From positions 1 to 64,000 of the forward strand of contig CAJTCH010000009.1 of NCBI GenBank assembly GCA_910574715.1: a stretch of DNA of 64,000 nucleotides, read 5' to 3'. The DNA is from Lachnospiraceae bacterium. Its GTDB lineage: Bacteria > Bacillota > Clostridia > Lachnospirales > Lachnospiraceae. This document shows positions 42,441 to 51,013 of this stretch, one piece after another (the first letter of the stretch is position 1; each line of letters opens with the position of its first letter). The position numbers were made by a program, and so were the translations under genes. A model generated the notes under the pieces. It had not been told where the DNA came from, did no database searches, and saw only the letters and a program-made list of their open reading frames with translations.

Positions 42441-42893
42441 TTACTTTAGAGTTCTTTCAAGCTTCTTACGGGTCTCTTTTACTTCTGAATGATTGCATCC
42501 GCCGGAGCTGATACCGATGGTTAAGTCTCCCTGCCGGACGATCGCCGGAAAATAGAAGTCGCATAGTTCCTTTTTGTGGGATGTATTGACGGGGATCCCG
42601 CGCATTCGGCAGTCTTCTATAACCTGTTCGTTGCATACGGGGTCGTCTGTGGCTGCAAGGACCAGGTCTGCTCCTTTTATCAGATCTGCGCGGTAGCTAT
42701 CCTGTATCCACAGGATGCGTTTCTCTTCATGCAACTGCCGGATCCGATCGGTGGCCTGGGGGGCTGCGACCCGGATATTATCTGCAAATTCCAGCAGAGT
42801 CTCTACCCTCCGCTGTGCGATCTTTCCTGCGCCGACGATAAGGATCTTCTTCTGTGATATGTCTGTAAATAATGGAAAATACGGCTTTTTCAT
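42441..42893 (-). CDS. Precorrin-2 dehydrogenase-type protein (siroheme pathway)
   Basis: 150 residues: the NAD-binding half of siroheme synthase (Met8p/CysG-N): VGAGKIAQRRVETLLEFA, VLAATDDPVCNEQV, VNTSHKKELCDFYFPAIVRQGDLTIGISSGG. The C-terminal helical part of full-length enzymes is short here, and the usual SGG-(A/N)SP tract is replaced by SGGCNHSEVK. It may oxidise precorrin-2 and/or insert iron. No cobA/hem partner nearby. The upstream interval holds a 167-bp hairpin repeat that may affect its transcription. Confidence 0.85.
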   Translation of the reverse strand: MKKPYFPLFTDISQKKILIVGAGKIAQRRVETLLEFADNIRVAAPQATDRIRQLHEEKRILWIQDSYRADLIKGADLVLAATDDPVCNEQVIEDCRMRGIPVNTSHKKELCDFYFPAIVRQGDLTIGISSGGCNHSEVKETRKKLERTLK

Positions 42894-42928
42894 ATTATAC
42901 TCTGCCTCTCCTGCTTCTTAACGGCCTT

Positions 42929-43095
42929 CTAGTACAACGAAAATTAAGTTTTGGATAGTTTGACGCAGAATATTTTCCTGAGAGTGCTGCTTCACAAATG
43001 CAGGCGTAGCGGTGGCTACGTCGAGGCTTGGGGAGTAGTGCTATCAGGGAAATAAACAAGTCAAACTGCCAATTACTTAATATTCGTTGTACTAG
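42929..43095. repeat. 167-bp MITE-like hairpin with terminal inverted repeats
   Basis: Outer ends CTAGTACAACGAA / TTCGTTGTACTAG are perfect for 13 bp; pairing continues with small mismatches through ATTAAGT, TGG, GTTTGAC, and after an internal gap through CTGAGAGTGCT / AGTGCTATCAG, closing on GCGTAGC-GGTG-GCTACGTC. Almost the whole unit can fold into one long stem. CTAG at both ends could be a target duplication. It encodes no convincing protein. It lies 2 bases past the ygjP stop. Confidence 0.75.
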
Positions 43096-43097
43096 TA

Positions 43098-43634
43098 TCA
43101 TAGCATACTTGAAAAATTGTTCAGTCTTTTCCTTCGCTCCCGGTAGTCCGGGAGCACTTCTTCCACAATTCTCCAGAAATCTTTAGAATGATTCATCTCT
43201 CTTCTGTGTGCCAGTTCATGTACGACCACATAATCCAGAAGATCCATCGGCATAAGCACAAGCTTCCAGTTGAAGTTAAGATTACCTTTGCTGCTGCAGC
43301 TCCCCCATCTTGTCTTCTGCTCCCGGATGGTTATCCTGCCATAAGATATTCCCATCAGCCGGGCATAATGTTCCGTCCGCTCCGGGAGGACCCAAAGCGC
43401 CCTTTCAACGCCTTCGCGGCGGATCTCTTCCGTGATGACCATCCTATTTTCCTGCGCCCTATGGAGCTGTTTTTGATTCTTAACGATCCAGTCTTGCTTC
43501 TCTCTCAGGAAATCTTCTACCTGTTTTCTGGATATAGAGTATGGAGTCCGCACAACTACTTTTCCGCCCTCTTTGATCTGGATCGCAATCGTCTTGCGGC
43601 GGGAACGAATCCATTCATATGTAATCTGCTCCAT
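43098..43634 (-). CDS. YgjP/M48-type zinc metallopeptidase family protein
   Basis: 178 residues. YgjP-like (DUF45) pattern: RTPYSISRKQVEDFLREKQDWIVKNQ, then RITIREQKTRWGSCSSKGNLNFNWKLVLMP and the zinc site VVHELAHRREMNHSKDFW with HExxH and the third ligand helix. These proteins occur widely; some are linked to UTP/RNA metabolism, but a general function is not settled. The C-terminus (NNFSSML) stops 3 bases from the hairpin repeat and may have been altered by its insertion. Confidence 0.88.
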   Translation of the reverse strand: MEQITYEWIRSRRKTIAIQIKEGGKVVVRTPYSISRKQVEDFLREKQDWIVKNQKQLHRAQENRMVITEEIRREGVERALWVLPERTEHYARLMGISYGRITIREQKTRWGSCSSKGNLNFNWKLVLMPMDLLDYVVVHELAHRREMNHSKDFWRIVEEVLPDYRERRKRLNNFSSML

Positions 43635-43792
43635 CTGGATGTACTCCTTGCTTCAATTTTGTTTCACCGCATAGCACGCTATATATTTTCCCTTTGATTT
43701 TATAGCTTTCTGCACAATAGTATAAAATCACAAAAGTTTATCCAAACAATTAGCATGCTATGTATTCTGCATCAACCGAAATACCTGCATCA

Positions 43793-45193
43793 CTAATCTG
43801 ACGCTCCGTCCCCCAGCTCATCGTAAAAGGTATAACCGCATCTTCCGTTCTCTTTGGTATGGTACAGCGCAGTATCCGTCTGACGGAACAAGTCGTCATG
43901 GAAGCCCCGCTCGGAAAATGCAATGCCGACGCTGAGCGAATACTTGGGGAAATCTCCCTGGGGATTCTGAAGGATCTCGTTGACCGCGTCAATCTTATCC
44001 CGAATGATCTGTTTCTTATCTGCGGTCATCTTTTCCATGATCACCGCGAATTCATCTCCGCCGATCCTGAGTACATAATCTGCTTTTCTGAAATTATCCT
44101 CCAGAAGATTCGCAACCTTAATAAGCGCCTGGTCGCCCACATCATGTCCGTAATTATCATTGATCGCTTTGAACACATCCACATCTACCAATAAAAAAGC
44201 CAGCTTTTTTACCGGATTGCGGAGACGCTCCTTCAATTGCTCGAATGACTGCCGGTTCAAAAGACCCGTCAGCGCATCCCGTTCCGCCTTCTGCCGGAGC
44301 ATATTCTGCTGTTCCATAGTCATCTCATATACATTGTTATATGTGGCCGCAAGATATTTAAACTCATAAGCCCCTGTAATCTGCAGAAAATTATTATTCT
44401 TAATACAGTTCACATATAAACGGATCGGTCTCAGAATCAGGACCGCGATCATAATATAAGAGAAGATCACCAGCGCTACGATCAGGACCGTATAGATACT
44501 CTGGCAGATGAGCGCATTTCTCATCTCATTTTCGCTCTTCGCCTGCCCTTCTTCACAGATCGTGATCACCCTCTCTGTGACAACTGATATATTCTCTTCT
44601 ATCAGCTTCTTCATATCCCTGTATTCCCCGCTGAACACTAATCCGACGGCAACGTCTGACTTCTCTTCATCTGCGAAGGACAGTTCTTCTTCTGTCAGCG
44701 GATAGTCCTTAACCTCCGGCGGAAACATACTTATATCGTCATCTGCAGATAACGCCGCAAGCTTCATGGCGTGCATCTCCATCTCCATAAGCTCATTGGA
44801 TAATTCCAACGCTCTCCGGGATGCATCCAGAATCTCATCGTCCTTCCCGCCCATGTGTTTTTCAAGCGTTTCAAGCGCCGTATCTCTTCTCTTTGTCTCC
44901 TCTACCTCTGTAAAATATTCCTCTACATAGACAGAGTCTTTCGTGACGGCATAGAGACGTACCTGATCCGTCAGGTAATTCGACCCTAACAGTAAATTCT
45001 CCGCCTCCTCCTGTATATATATGTATTCCTCTGTCATGTCCGCCAGCTTTTTGTAATCGTGCATTACACGGACGATCCCTTCTCCGATCAGCACAGAGAC
45101 TATGATCGTAACCGCAACCATCCATAAGCTAAGCGTCTGTATCCGCAGCCCCCGCAGAGTACCTGCATTTTCTTCTGATGTCTGTATACTCAC
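43793..45193 (-). CDS. Membrane-bound diguanylate cyclase (GGDEF)
   Basis: 466 residues. TM helix at ~22-44 (SLWMVAVTIIVSVLIGEGIV), a large extracellular helical sensor (~45-225), TM2 at ~235-258, a short linker, and a GGDEF domain (~310-460) with RIGGDEFAVIM, DVFKAINDNYGHDVGDQAL and FSERGFHDDLFRQTDTALYHTKENGRCGY. The active GGDEF motif is complete, so it can make cyclic di-GMP; no RxxD inhibitory site is evident just ahead. No EAL domain. Signal for the sensor unknown. Single-gene unit. Confidence 0.92.
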   Translation of the reverse strand: MSIQTSEENAGTLRGLRIQTLSLWMVAVTIIVSVLIGEGIVRVMHDYKKLADMTEEYIYIQEEAENLLLGSNYLTDQVRLYAVTKDSVYVEEYFTEVEETKRRDTALETLEKHMGGKDDEILDASRRALELSNELMEMEMHAMKLAALSADDDISMFPPEVKDYPLTEEELSFADEEKSDVAVGLVFSGEYRDMKKLIEENISVVTERVITICEEGQAKSENEMRNALICQSIYTVLIVALVIFSYIMIAVLILRPIRLYVNCIKNNNFLQITGAYEFKYLAATYNNVYEMTMEQQNMLRQKAERDALTGLLNRQSFEQLKERLRNPVKKLAFLLVDVDVFKAINDNYGHDVGDQALIKVANLLEDNFRKADYVLRIGGDEFAVIMEKMTADKKQIIRDKIDAVNEILQNPQGDFPKYSLSVGIAFSERGFHDDLFRQTDTALYHTKENGRCGYTFYDELGDGASD

Positions 45194-45297
45194 CTTTCGT
45201 TACCTGGCCCTTTCATAATTATTTTCTGTATCTCAGTTTATCACAGCAAGGACCATTCTACAAGGCAAAGCCAACCAATATTCTTTTCGCTCCTTCT

Positions 45298-46065
45298 CTA
45301 CCAAAACATTTCTTCGGCCCACCGCGCCGCCTTCTCTTCGTACGCTTCTTCTAATTCCGTCAGACGATCCTCTATCTCTTCCGGGTATTCGTCCGAATTG
45401 ATATTCCCCATGAAAGCATTGATCAATTCATCGCTAAGATGAATCTTCCATGCGCCGCCCTCTCTATACGCCGTAACGTCAATCTCTTCTGTCCAGGTGT
45501 TCTCCGTCTCATCGATACAGCGGATCAGGTCGTCATCCCTGTAGTTGATCATATCTCCCACATTCCTGATAAGAGAAGCTGCTCCGATCTCTGTATCTTC
45601 GATCATATCCTCCACGATCCCTAATGCATAACGCCCCATCGCTTCCGACATATCTTTGTTGGCAAACGTCATCCTGATCCGGGCCTTATCGCCGTCTTCT
45701 TCTATCTCGCCGACTTTCCAGGTCAATTCTTCTACAACCTTCTCTGCAAACCTGTGGTTCTCCCTGTAGTGCCTGCCTTTAAAAAAATGCGTCTGCAATA
45801 ATTCACTGAATACCTTGTACTCCTTCTCAACCGGAAATCCGATCATATTCAGGCAGGCTCCCTCGTAATTATCCGTACATTCATTAAAGGTCTTAAGATC
45901 CAGCCCCTTTATCGCCTCCATCGTCTGCTGCGCCGCCTCCCTTGGGGTATCTGCAGTCTTATTCTTCATCTTCCCGGCGCAGGCCGTAAGAAGAAGAAAA
46001 ACTGTCAGAAGCACAGCAATTACCACTGTATTTACATGTGTATTCACATGCCTTTTAACCGCCAT
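45298..46065 (-). CDS. Membrane lipoprotein, unknown function
   Basis: 255 residues from MAVKRHVNTHVN; GGAAGGGAAAG precedes it. Signal sequence with lipobox LLLTACAGK (Cys ~29), so lipid-anchored on the outer face. The mature part is acidic and helical with repeated pairs of conserved-looking aromatic segments (TFNECTDNYEGACLNMIGFPVEKEYKVFSELL) resembling DUF5105-like clostridial lipoproteins. The upstream in-frame start at 46143 is unsupported. Possibly linked to the adjacent GGDEF gene, though 104 bases separate them. Confidence 0.8.
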   Translation of the reverse strand: MAVKRHVNTHVNTVVIAVLLTVFLLLTACAGKMKNKTADTPREAAQQTMEAIKGLDLKTFNECTDNYEGACLNMIGFPVEKEYKVFSELLQTHFFKGRHYRENHRFAEKVVEELTWKVGEIEEDGDKARIRMTFANKDMSEAMGRYALGIVEDMIEDTEIGAASLIRNVGDMINYRDDDLIRCIDETENTWTEEIDVTAYREGGAWKIHLSDELINAFMGNINSDEYPEEIEDRLTELEEAYEEKAARWAEEMFW

Positions 46066-46310
46066 AGCTTTCCCTTCCGTGCTTCTGTTCCTGCCTGCTT
46101 CTGTTCCGTAGTCTCCCGTTCCGTCATATTTTACTGTCCTCATAAGTCCAAACCTCCGTTTTCTGCATATACTTAAAAACCGGATTCCCGAATCCCGTCT
46201 TCAAGTATATCTTATTCCTTCCATTCAGACATAGCAATCCGCCGTGCATGAACCGACGGTCAGACAGCATAAAAAGGCGCTAAACAGAACAGTTCGTCTG
46301 AGCTGCCGCG

Positions 46311-47579
46311 CTAAATGTGCAGCACTGCCGAGAAATAAAACCAGCCGTCCTGGCATTTCAGAATGCTTGTACCATGATTCTTCTCGATCACCGAATTAAT
46401 ATTGAGGAATCCTATCCCGTGTTCATCCTTTTCCCTCTTCGTTGTGAGGATTCTCTTTCCTTTTATCACAACCGGCTCTTTCACCGGATTACGCACGGAG
46501 ACCGTCAGTTCCTCCTTTTCCAGCATCATCTTAAACTGTATGATCTTATTGCCGTCAAGCTTCTCGCAGGCCTCGACGGCATTGTCTAACAGATTCACAA
46601 GCAGGGCAACGATATCTTCCTTGCTCATCGTAAGCCCGGACAGATCATTTACCGACATCACCATCGTAATGCCTCTCTCTCTGGCGTATTGGTACTTCTG
46701 GTTCAGCACCGTATTGACCACCAGATGATTCGTGTCGACGCAGTCCTCGCCTTTTCGGATGCCGCTGTTCAATTCTTCGATGTAATCAAGGGCCTCCTCA
46801 ACCTTCCCTGCCTTAAGCATTCCGTGTATACATCCCAATTGATTTTTGTAATCGTGCAGATACCTCCGGCAGCGCGTCTCGCTCTCTTGCGTATTCCGGT
46901 ACATTTCCATCTGATTTTCTAGCTTCTCCTGCATAAGACGGGCCTTTTGCACCTGCTCCTCCTTCTCCAGGATATTTCCGATAGAATAAAAGGCAAGCAC
47001 ATTGATCACGCAATAACCAACAGCGGCCGCCAGTAGAGCGCCGCTGTCCGCACGGATCGAATCCGTATACCATATATACATTGACAACAGCGTTGTCACC
47101 AGAATACTAATCACCGGAAGCCATCCAAAACGGCTCCACCCGGTCCTGCCAAAGCTGTCCGACCAATCCCTGCATTTATAGTGGAAGATAAGCGTCAGGC
47201 ATATGAGCAGAATATCGCACAGCCAGTCTAACAGACCGGGAATACTCGCATACGGCCGGGGCATCACATAGATCACCGACAGCGCCAGCAGATTCATTAC
47301 CCAGTAAAGCGCGCACCAGAATACCGCAAGCAGTATGGTCTTTCCAAGGTTCCCCTTATAAAAAATCTGTATGACGATACCAAGCAGTATGACCACCCGG
47401 ACAGGCTGAAGCAGATGCCCCGGCGCCTCTGTCACGGCAATCAGGAAAAAACCTGCCGCAAACGCCAAAGGCGGCAGACACTCGCTTCGCCCCCTGCGGG
47501 GTAAAACCGTCCCGAAAAAGATGCTGCATCCGATCCCTGTAAGCAGACTGCCCGCCAGACTTCTTACGATCATCTCCAT
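46311..47579 (-). CDS. AgrC-like sensor histidine kinase (GHKL)
   Basis: 422 residues. About six to seven N-terminal TM spans (1-215), a dimerisation helix with the phosphoacceptor region CRRYLHDYKNQLGCIHGMLK, and a GHKL ATPase: LLVNLLDNAVEACEK (N-box), GIGFLNINSVIEKNHG (G-box). This topology matches peptide-pheromone sensors of the AgrC type. Its partner LytTR regulator ends one base away. No agrB/agrD-type peptide genes are nearby, so the ligand is unknown. Confidence 0.9.
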   Translation of the reverse strand: MEMIVRSLAGSLLTGIGCSIFFGTVLPRRGRSECLPPLAFAAGFFLIAVTEAPGHLLQPVRVVILLGIVIQIFYKGNLGKTILLAVFWCALYWVMNLLALSVIYVMPRPYASIPGLLDWLCDILLICLTLIFHYKCRDWSDSFGRTGWSRFGWLPVISILVTTLLSMYIWYTDSIRADSGALLAAAVGYCVINVLAFYSIGNILEKEEQVQKARLMQEKLENQMEMYRNTQESETRCRRYLHDYKNQLGCIHGMLKAGKVEEALDYIEELNSGIRKGEDCVDTNHLVVNTVLNQKYQYARERGITMVMSVNDLSGLTMSKEDIVALLVNLLDNAVEACEKLDGNKIIQFKMMLEKEELTVSVRNPVKEPVVIKGKRILTTKREKDEHGIGFLNINSVIEKNHGTSILKCQDGWFYFSAVLHI

Positions 47580-48293
47580 CTACATTGCCCCCTTATACGC
47601 TACAAACTCTTCCTTCACCTTGCGAAACCGAAGTCTCGGCACCGGAAGTTCCTCTCCCGAGTCCAGGGTCACCAGATAATTACTGATCGTTCTGACATGT
47701 TTCATGTTTACAAGGAAACTTTTATGTGTCCTTAGAAACCCATATCCTGACAGCATCTCTTCAATCTTATCCAACTTCTCATAGATCTGGTAAGTCCCAA
47801 TCTCTTTCTCCATATATAGAAACATACACTTATGTCCCTGACTCTCTATATAGATGATATTATCAGTATACAGTGTTCTCTCGCCCTCGACAAAAGGAAA
47901 CGTAACCTGACGGATCTGCATCTTCTTCAAGACCGCATCCATGCATTCTGTCATCTGCATCTCAAGAGCATCCTTCATGATATATCGGACCGCCCCGACC
48001 TTATATCCTTCCAGCGCATAATTCAGGAATGCGGTCACCAGTACGATACAAGTCTCTGACTGAAACTTACGCATCTCCATCGCCGTCTGGATCCCGTCTA
48101 TGTCCTCCATGTTGATGTCCAGGAAGACAATATCATATCCGACAAGGTTCTCCCTGTCTGCAAGGAATTCTTCCCCGGAAGAGAAGAGATCTACCGAGGC
48201 GTCCAGTCCACAAGTCTTAAGATACAGAAGAAGCTGAGTATGTATTTGCTCTCTATAGTATTTCTCATCATCACAGACTGCAATCTTAAGCAT
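47580..48293 (-). CDS. LytTR response regulator (AgrA-like)
   Basis: 237 residues. Receiver domain with acidic pair CDDEKYY, phosphoaspartate in VFLDINMEDIDG (~Asp57) and the K-loop region AVRYIMKDALEMQ; C-terminal LytTR DNA-binding domain with YIESQGHKCMFL, IYEKLDKIEEMLSGYGFLRTHKSFLVNMKHV and LPVPRLRFRKVKEEFVAY. Co-transcribed with the GHKL kinase. LytTR targets usually carry paired 9-bp direct repeats, which cannot be located with confidence here. Confidence 0.92.
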   Translation of the reverse strand: MLKIAVCDDEKYYREQIHTQLLLYLKTCGLDASVDLFSSGEEFLADRENLVGYDIVFLDINMEDIDGIQTAMEMRKFQSETCIVLVTAFLNYALEGYKVGAVRYIMKDALEMQMTECMDAVLKKMQIRQVTFPFVEGERTLYTDNIIYIESQGHKCMFLYMEKEIGTYQIYEKLDKIEEMLSGYGFLRTHKSFLVNMKHVRTISNYLVTLDSGEELPVPRLRFRKVKEEFVAYKGAM

Positions 48294-48295
48294 AT

Positions 48296-48895
48296 CTAAT
48301 CCTTCTCTATTCTCCCCTTCTCAAGGTTAGGGCTGATGAAATTCTCATATGCATACTCCCACAATTCTTCCGATCCATCCCCCGTACTTTGATTCCTCTT
48401 AAGTACCTGGCTTAACCGCACTCCGTGTTCGATCCAGCTCTTCCCCTCTGTCGCCGCATTCAGCATCAAGGGCTGAACATGATCCATGGCATGGGCGAAT
48501 TTCGCCTCTGCCGTCTCCCTTGCTTCAAATTCATCCCACAGCGCACGGAACCTGCTGCCCTGATCCTTCGGCAGAAGGCCGAATATCCTGTCCGCCGCCG
48601 CCAGTTCCCTCGCCCTCTTGGTCTTATTGCCCTCTTCGTCATAGGCATAGGTATCGCCGGCATCGATCTCCACCAGATCGTGGATCAAGAGCATCGTCAC
48701 CGTCTTCAATACATCGATCTCTTCATTAGAATATTCGCTCAAGAGGACCGTCATGATCGCCATATGCCATGCATGCTCTGCGTCATTCTCCTTTCTCCTG
48801 GCATCCGAAAGATACGTCTGCCGCCCGATAAACTTCTCCTTGTCAATCTCGCGTATAAAATCAAACTGTTTTTCTATTCTCTCCTTTTCAGCCAT
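48296..48895 (-). CDS. HD-domain hydrolase (YfbR/5'-nucleotidase-like)
   Basis: 199 residues. HD metal motif: AEHAWHMAIMTVLLSE with first His, MLLIHDLVEIDAGDTYAYD with the HD pair, and a later Asp (AHAMDHVQPLML). This layout matches the YfbR-like nucleotidase branch that dephosphorylates deoxynucleoside monophosphates; substrate not certain. Starts 17 bases after ogt and ends 2 bases before the LytTR gene, so it may be read with both. Confidence 0.85.
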   Translation of the reverse strand: MAEKERIEKQFDFIREIDKEKFIGRQTYLSDARRKENDAEHAWHMAIMTVLLSEYSNEEIDVLKTVTMLLIHDLVEIDAGDTYAYDEEGNKTKRARELAAADRIFGLLPKDQGSRFRALWDEFEARETAEAKFAHAMDHVQPLMLNAATEGKSWIEHGVRLSQVLKRNQSTGDGSEELWEYAYENFISPNLEKGRIEKD

Positions 48896-48911
48896 ATCAT
48901 CTACCTCCTAT

Positions 48912-49445
48912 TTACAATGCCGTCCCCTTCTTCGGAACAAAAAATGCCGATATATCTACCCCTTCCAAAGCAAGCAGCCGTTTCTTTTTCTCAATCCCGC
49001 CTGCATACCCGGTAAGGCTCCCATTCGTCCCCACAACCCTGTGGCAGGGAATGACCAGGGATATGGAATTATGCCCTACCGCTCCGCCCACCGCCTGCGC
49101 AGACATCTTAGCAGTCCCATTCTGCTTCGCGATCTTATCAGCGATCTCACCATAGGTCATCGTCTGACCATATGGTATCGTAAGCAAGATGTCCCATACA
49201 GATTTACGGAAAGGGGTTGTAACCATCGACATCGGCGGCGTAAAATCAGGTTCTTTTCCGCCGAAATAAATATCGAGCCACTCTTTTACCCCATCAAATA
49301 CAGGCAGCGGCTTTTCTTCGTAATCCTTTGACAATGTATCTCCAAAGTATTTCTGTCCGTCAAACCAAAGTCCCGTAATCTCTCTGCCATTGCTTGAAAC
49401 CGTAATACCTCCAAGCGGCGAATCGTAATGATTCATATATATCAT
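48912..49445 (-). CDS. ogt: Methylated-DNA-protein cysteine methyltransferase
   Basis: 177 residues from MIYMNHYDSPLGG; its ATG overlaps the traX stop as ATGA, and GAGGA lies 7 bases upstream. N-terminal small domain, then the AdoMet-independent alkyl-acceptor core: VWDILLTIPYGQTMTYGEIADKI, GHNSISLVIPCHRVVGTNGSLTGYAGG with acceptor Cys in PCHRV, ending KKRLLALEG. Repairs O6-alkylguanine by a suicide transfer. Cytoplasmic. Confidence 0.95.
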   Translation of the reverse strand: MIYMNHYDSPLGGITVSSNGREITGLWFDGQKYFGDTLSKDYEEKPLPVFDGVKEWLDIYFGGKEPDFTPPMSMVTTPFRKSVWDILLTIPYGQTMTYGEIADKIAKQNGTAKMSAQAVGGAVGHNSISLVIPCHRVVGTNGSLTGYAGGIEKKKRLLALEGVDISAFFVPKKGTAL

Positions 49446-50167
49446 ATCAGTGTCCTCACAATCCCAATTACCAGCAAATGCACCGGATAGAACCAATAGA
49501 AGAACCATTTCGAGAACTTTCTTCCCTTCTCCATCCGCCTGCCGTTATAGAAATACAGGATCACGATCCCCGACAATCCGACTCCAAGCATCCCAAACAC
49601 CGCATACATCAGATTCATGGCGATCGAGATCCTCCCTATTCCTCCCAAGAATATCATTCCGCCGAACAATACCATCGCCGTAAGAAACGCGGTCCGCTTC
49701 TTCCTCTCGGAATCCTTCGCCCACACAAAGAGCACGGTAAATGCCGGCGCAAGCACGGACCAGTCGCAGAACACGCATATCATGAAGATCACTGTGAATC
49801 CCAGGACCCTCATCGTCCGCACCTTCTCCTGTTCCAGAATACAGATAAGCAGAAAACACAAGAATAACGTAAATATCATGTTGAATCCTGAAAACTCAAT
49901 CCAGCTATCCCCGGCAAACGCCATACTATACGGAATCTGTGATACTCCCGCAAATACCAGCAGCCTGCGTGCATATTCCCTCCTGGAATGCGTATATCCA
50001 TACCCCTCCACCAGAAAATAACACATGGTAACTGCCGTAAAATAACCGATATTCAGAAAGAATTCGTACAACAGCGTTCCCGGTGTCAGGAATACATTAG
50101 CAATATGGTTCAGCAGCATGGTAAGCATCGCAAAATACTTGATTACATCTCGGCTCAATATCTTCAT
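49442..50167 (-). CDS. TraX-family membrane acetyltransferase-like protein
   Basis: 241 residues from MKILSRDVIKYFAMLTMLLNHI; the ATG overlaps the GNAT stop as ATGA, so the longer start at 50185 is not favoured. Seven to eight TM spans with the TraX signature start (D.IK..A...M..DH/NHI), YFLVEGYGYTHSRREYARRLLVFA, FDWSV-like CDWSVLAPAF, and the C-terminal WFFYWFYPVHLLVIGIV typical of the family. TraX acetylates pilin in plasmid F; chromosomal homologues likely acylate other surface polymers. Confidence 0.9.
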   Translation of the reverse strand: MKILSRDVIKYFAMLTMLLNHIANVFLTPGTLLYEFFLNIGYFTAVTMCYFLVEGYGYTHSRREYARRLLVFAGVSQIPYSMAFAGDSWIEFSGFNMIFTLFLCFLLICILEQEKVRTMRVLGFTVIFMICVFCDWSVLAPAFTVLFVWAKDSERKKRTAFLTAMVLFGGMIFLGGIGRISIAMNLMYAVFGMLGVGLSGIVILYFYNGRRMEKGRKFSKWFFYWFYPVHLLVIGIVRTLI

Positions 50168-50958
50168 AGCTGATTCCATCCCCATATCTCATACGCCGTG
50201 TACGGACGGTCAAACCGATAACCCAGGCTCTCAGCAAGCGCCTTTGACCACAGATTCTGCGCATCCCAGCTTGGATATAAGCCCCTCTTAAGACACTCCA
50301 ATATCAGTTTCGCCCCGCAGACACGGGCAAGCCCTCTCCGCCGATGATCCGGTCTGGTATCAATCTCAATCTCAATTCCTCCCCGATAAGAGGAATAAGA
50401 CGAAGCGCCCGATACCGGCTCCCCGTCTTCCACTGCAACAACACCTAATCCATATCTCCTGTACATCTCATAATCCGCATACTGCGATACCCAGTCCCGG
50501 CACCACTCCCGTTCCTTCGTTCCCTGATCCTCCCGGCACCAATGAAATATATCCTCATCAAGCATTCGAAGAGTATATTCAGCCGGAAGGGCCGAGACCA
50601 TCTCCTCAAGCTTCCTCCTGCAAAATGTATCCGGCCCCTTGTGAAATGCATACCGGATAACCTTCTTTGCCTTATCCTTGTAACACCCTTCTATCATCTG
50701 TGCCCATCCTTCATCCCGGGGCACCATAATGACAAATTCCTGACTGCATCCTTCCGGCCGAAACCGGGTAAGCTCCTCGCTTGGGACTCCCGCCAGAAAA
50801 CAGAAGTCCCCAAGCAAAGCCATCGCAGATGACGGATTGACCGCATGGTCTGTATAGATCTCACCCATCACACCCTGAAGGCAGGACCAGATCAGGGTTT
50901 CCTGCCATCCGGCAAATATCTCTTCTGCTGCCGCTGTACTCTCTGGTTTTCCCATCAT
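50164..50958 (-). CDS. GNAT-family N-acetyltransferase
   Basis: 264 residues. The C-terminal half carries the GNAT acyl-CoA core: GVVAVEDGEPVSGASSYSSYRGGIEIEIDTRPDHRRRGLARVCGAKLILECLKRGLYPSWDAQNLWSKALAESLGYRF, with the RRRGLA pyrophosphate loop and LGYRF end. The N-terminal half is a second, degenerate acetyltransferase-like lobe. The long form resembles GNAT acetyltransferases of unknown amine substrate. Coupled to traX by a 4-base overlap. Confidence 0.85.
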   Translation of the reverse strand: MMGKPESTAAAEEIFAGWQETLIWSCLQGVMGEIYTDHAVNPSSAMALLGDFCFLAGVPSEELTRFRPEGCSQEFVIMVPRDEGWAQMIEGCYKDKAKKVIRYAFHKGPDTFCRRKLEEMVSALPAEYTLRMLDEDIFHWCREDQGTKEREWCRDWVSQYADYEMYRRYGLGVVAVEDGEPVSGASSYSSYRGGIEIEIDTRPDHRRRGLARVCGAKLILECLKRGLYPSWDAQNLWSKALAESLGYRFDRPYTAYEIWGWNQL

Positions 50959-51013
50959 CTTCTTCTCTCCTCCCTATCCAATGTTCTCGGCTATCACATG
51001 CGGACACTCTCCA

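Noticed and set aside
42895-43101. 68-residue minus-strand frame between ygjP and the siroheme-type gene
   Set aside because: It lies inside the 167-bp hairpin repeat; the protein sequence is a by-product of the palindrome.
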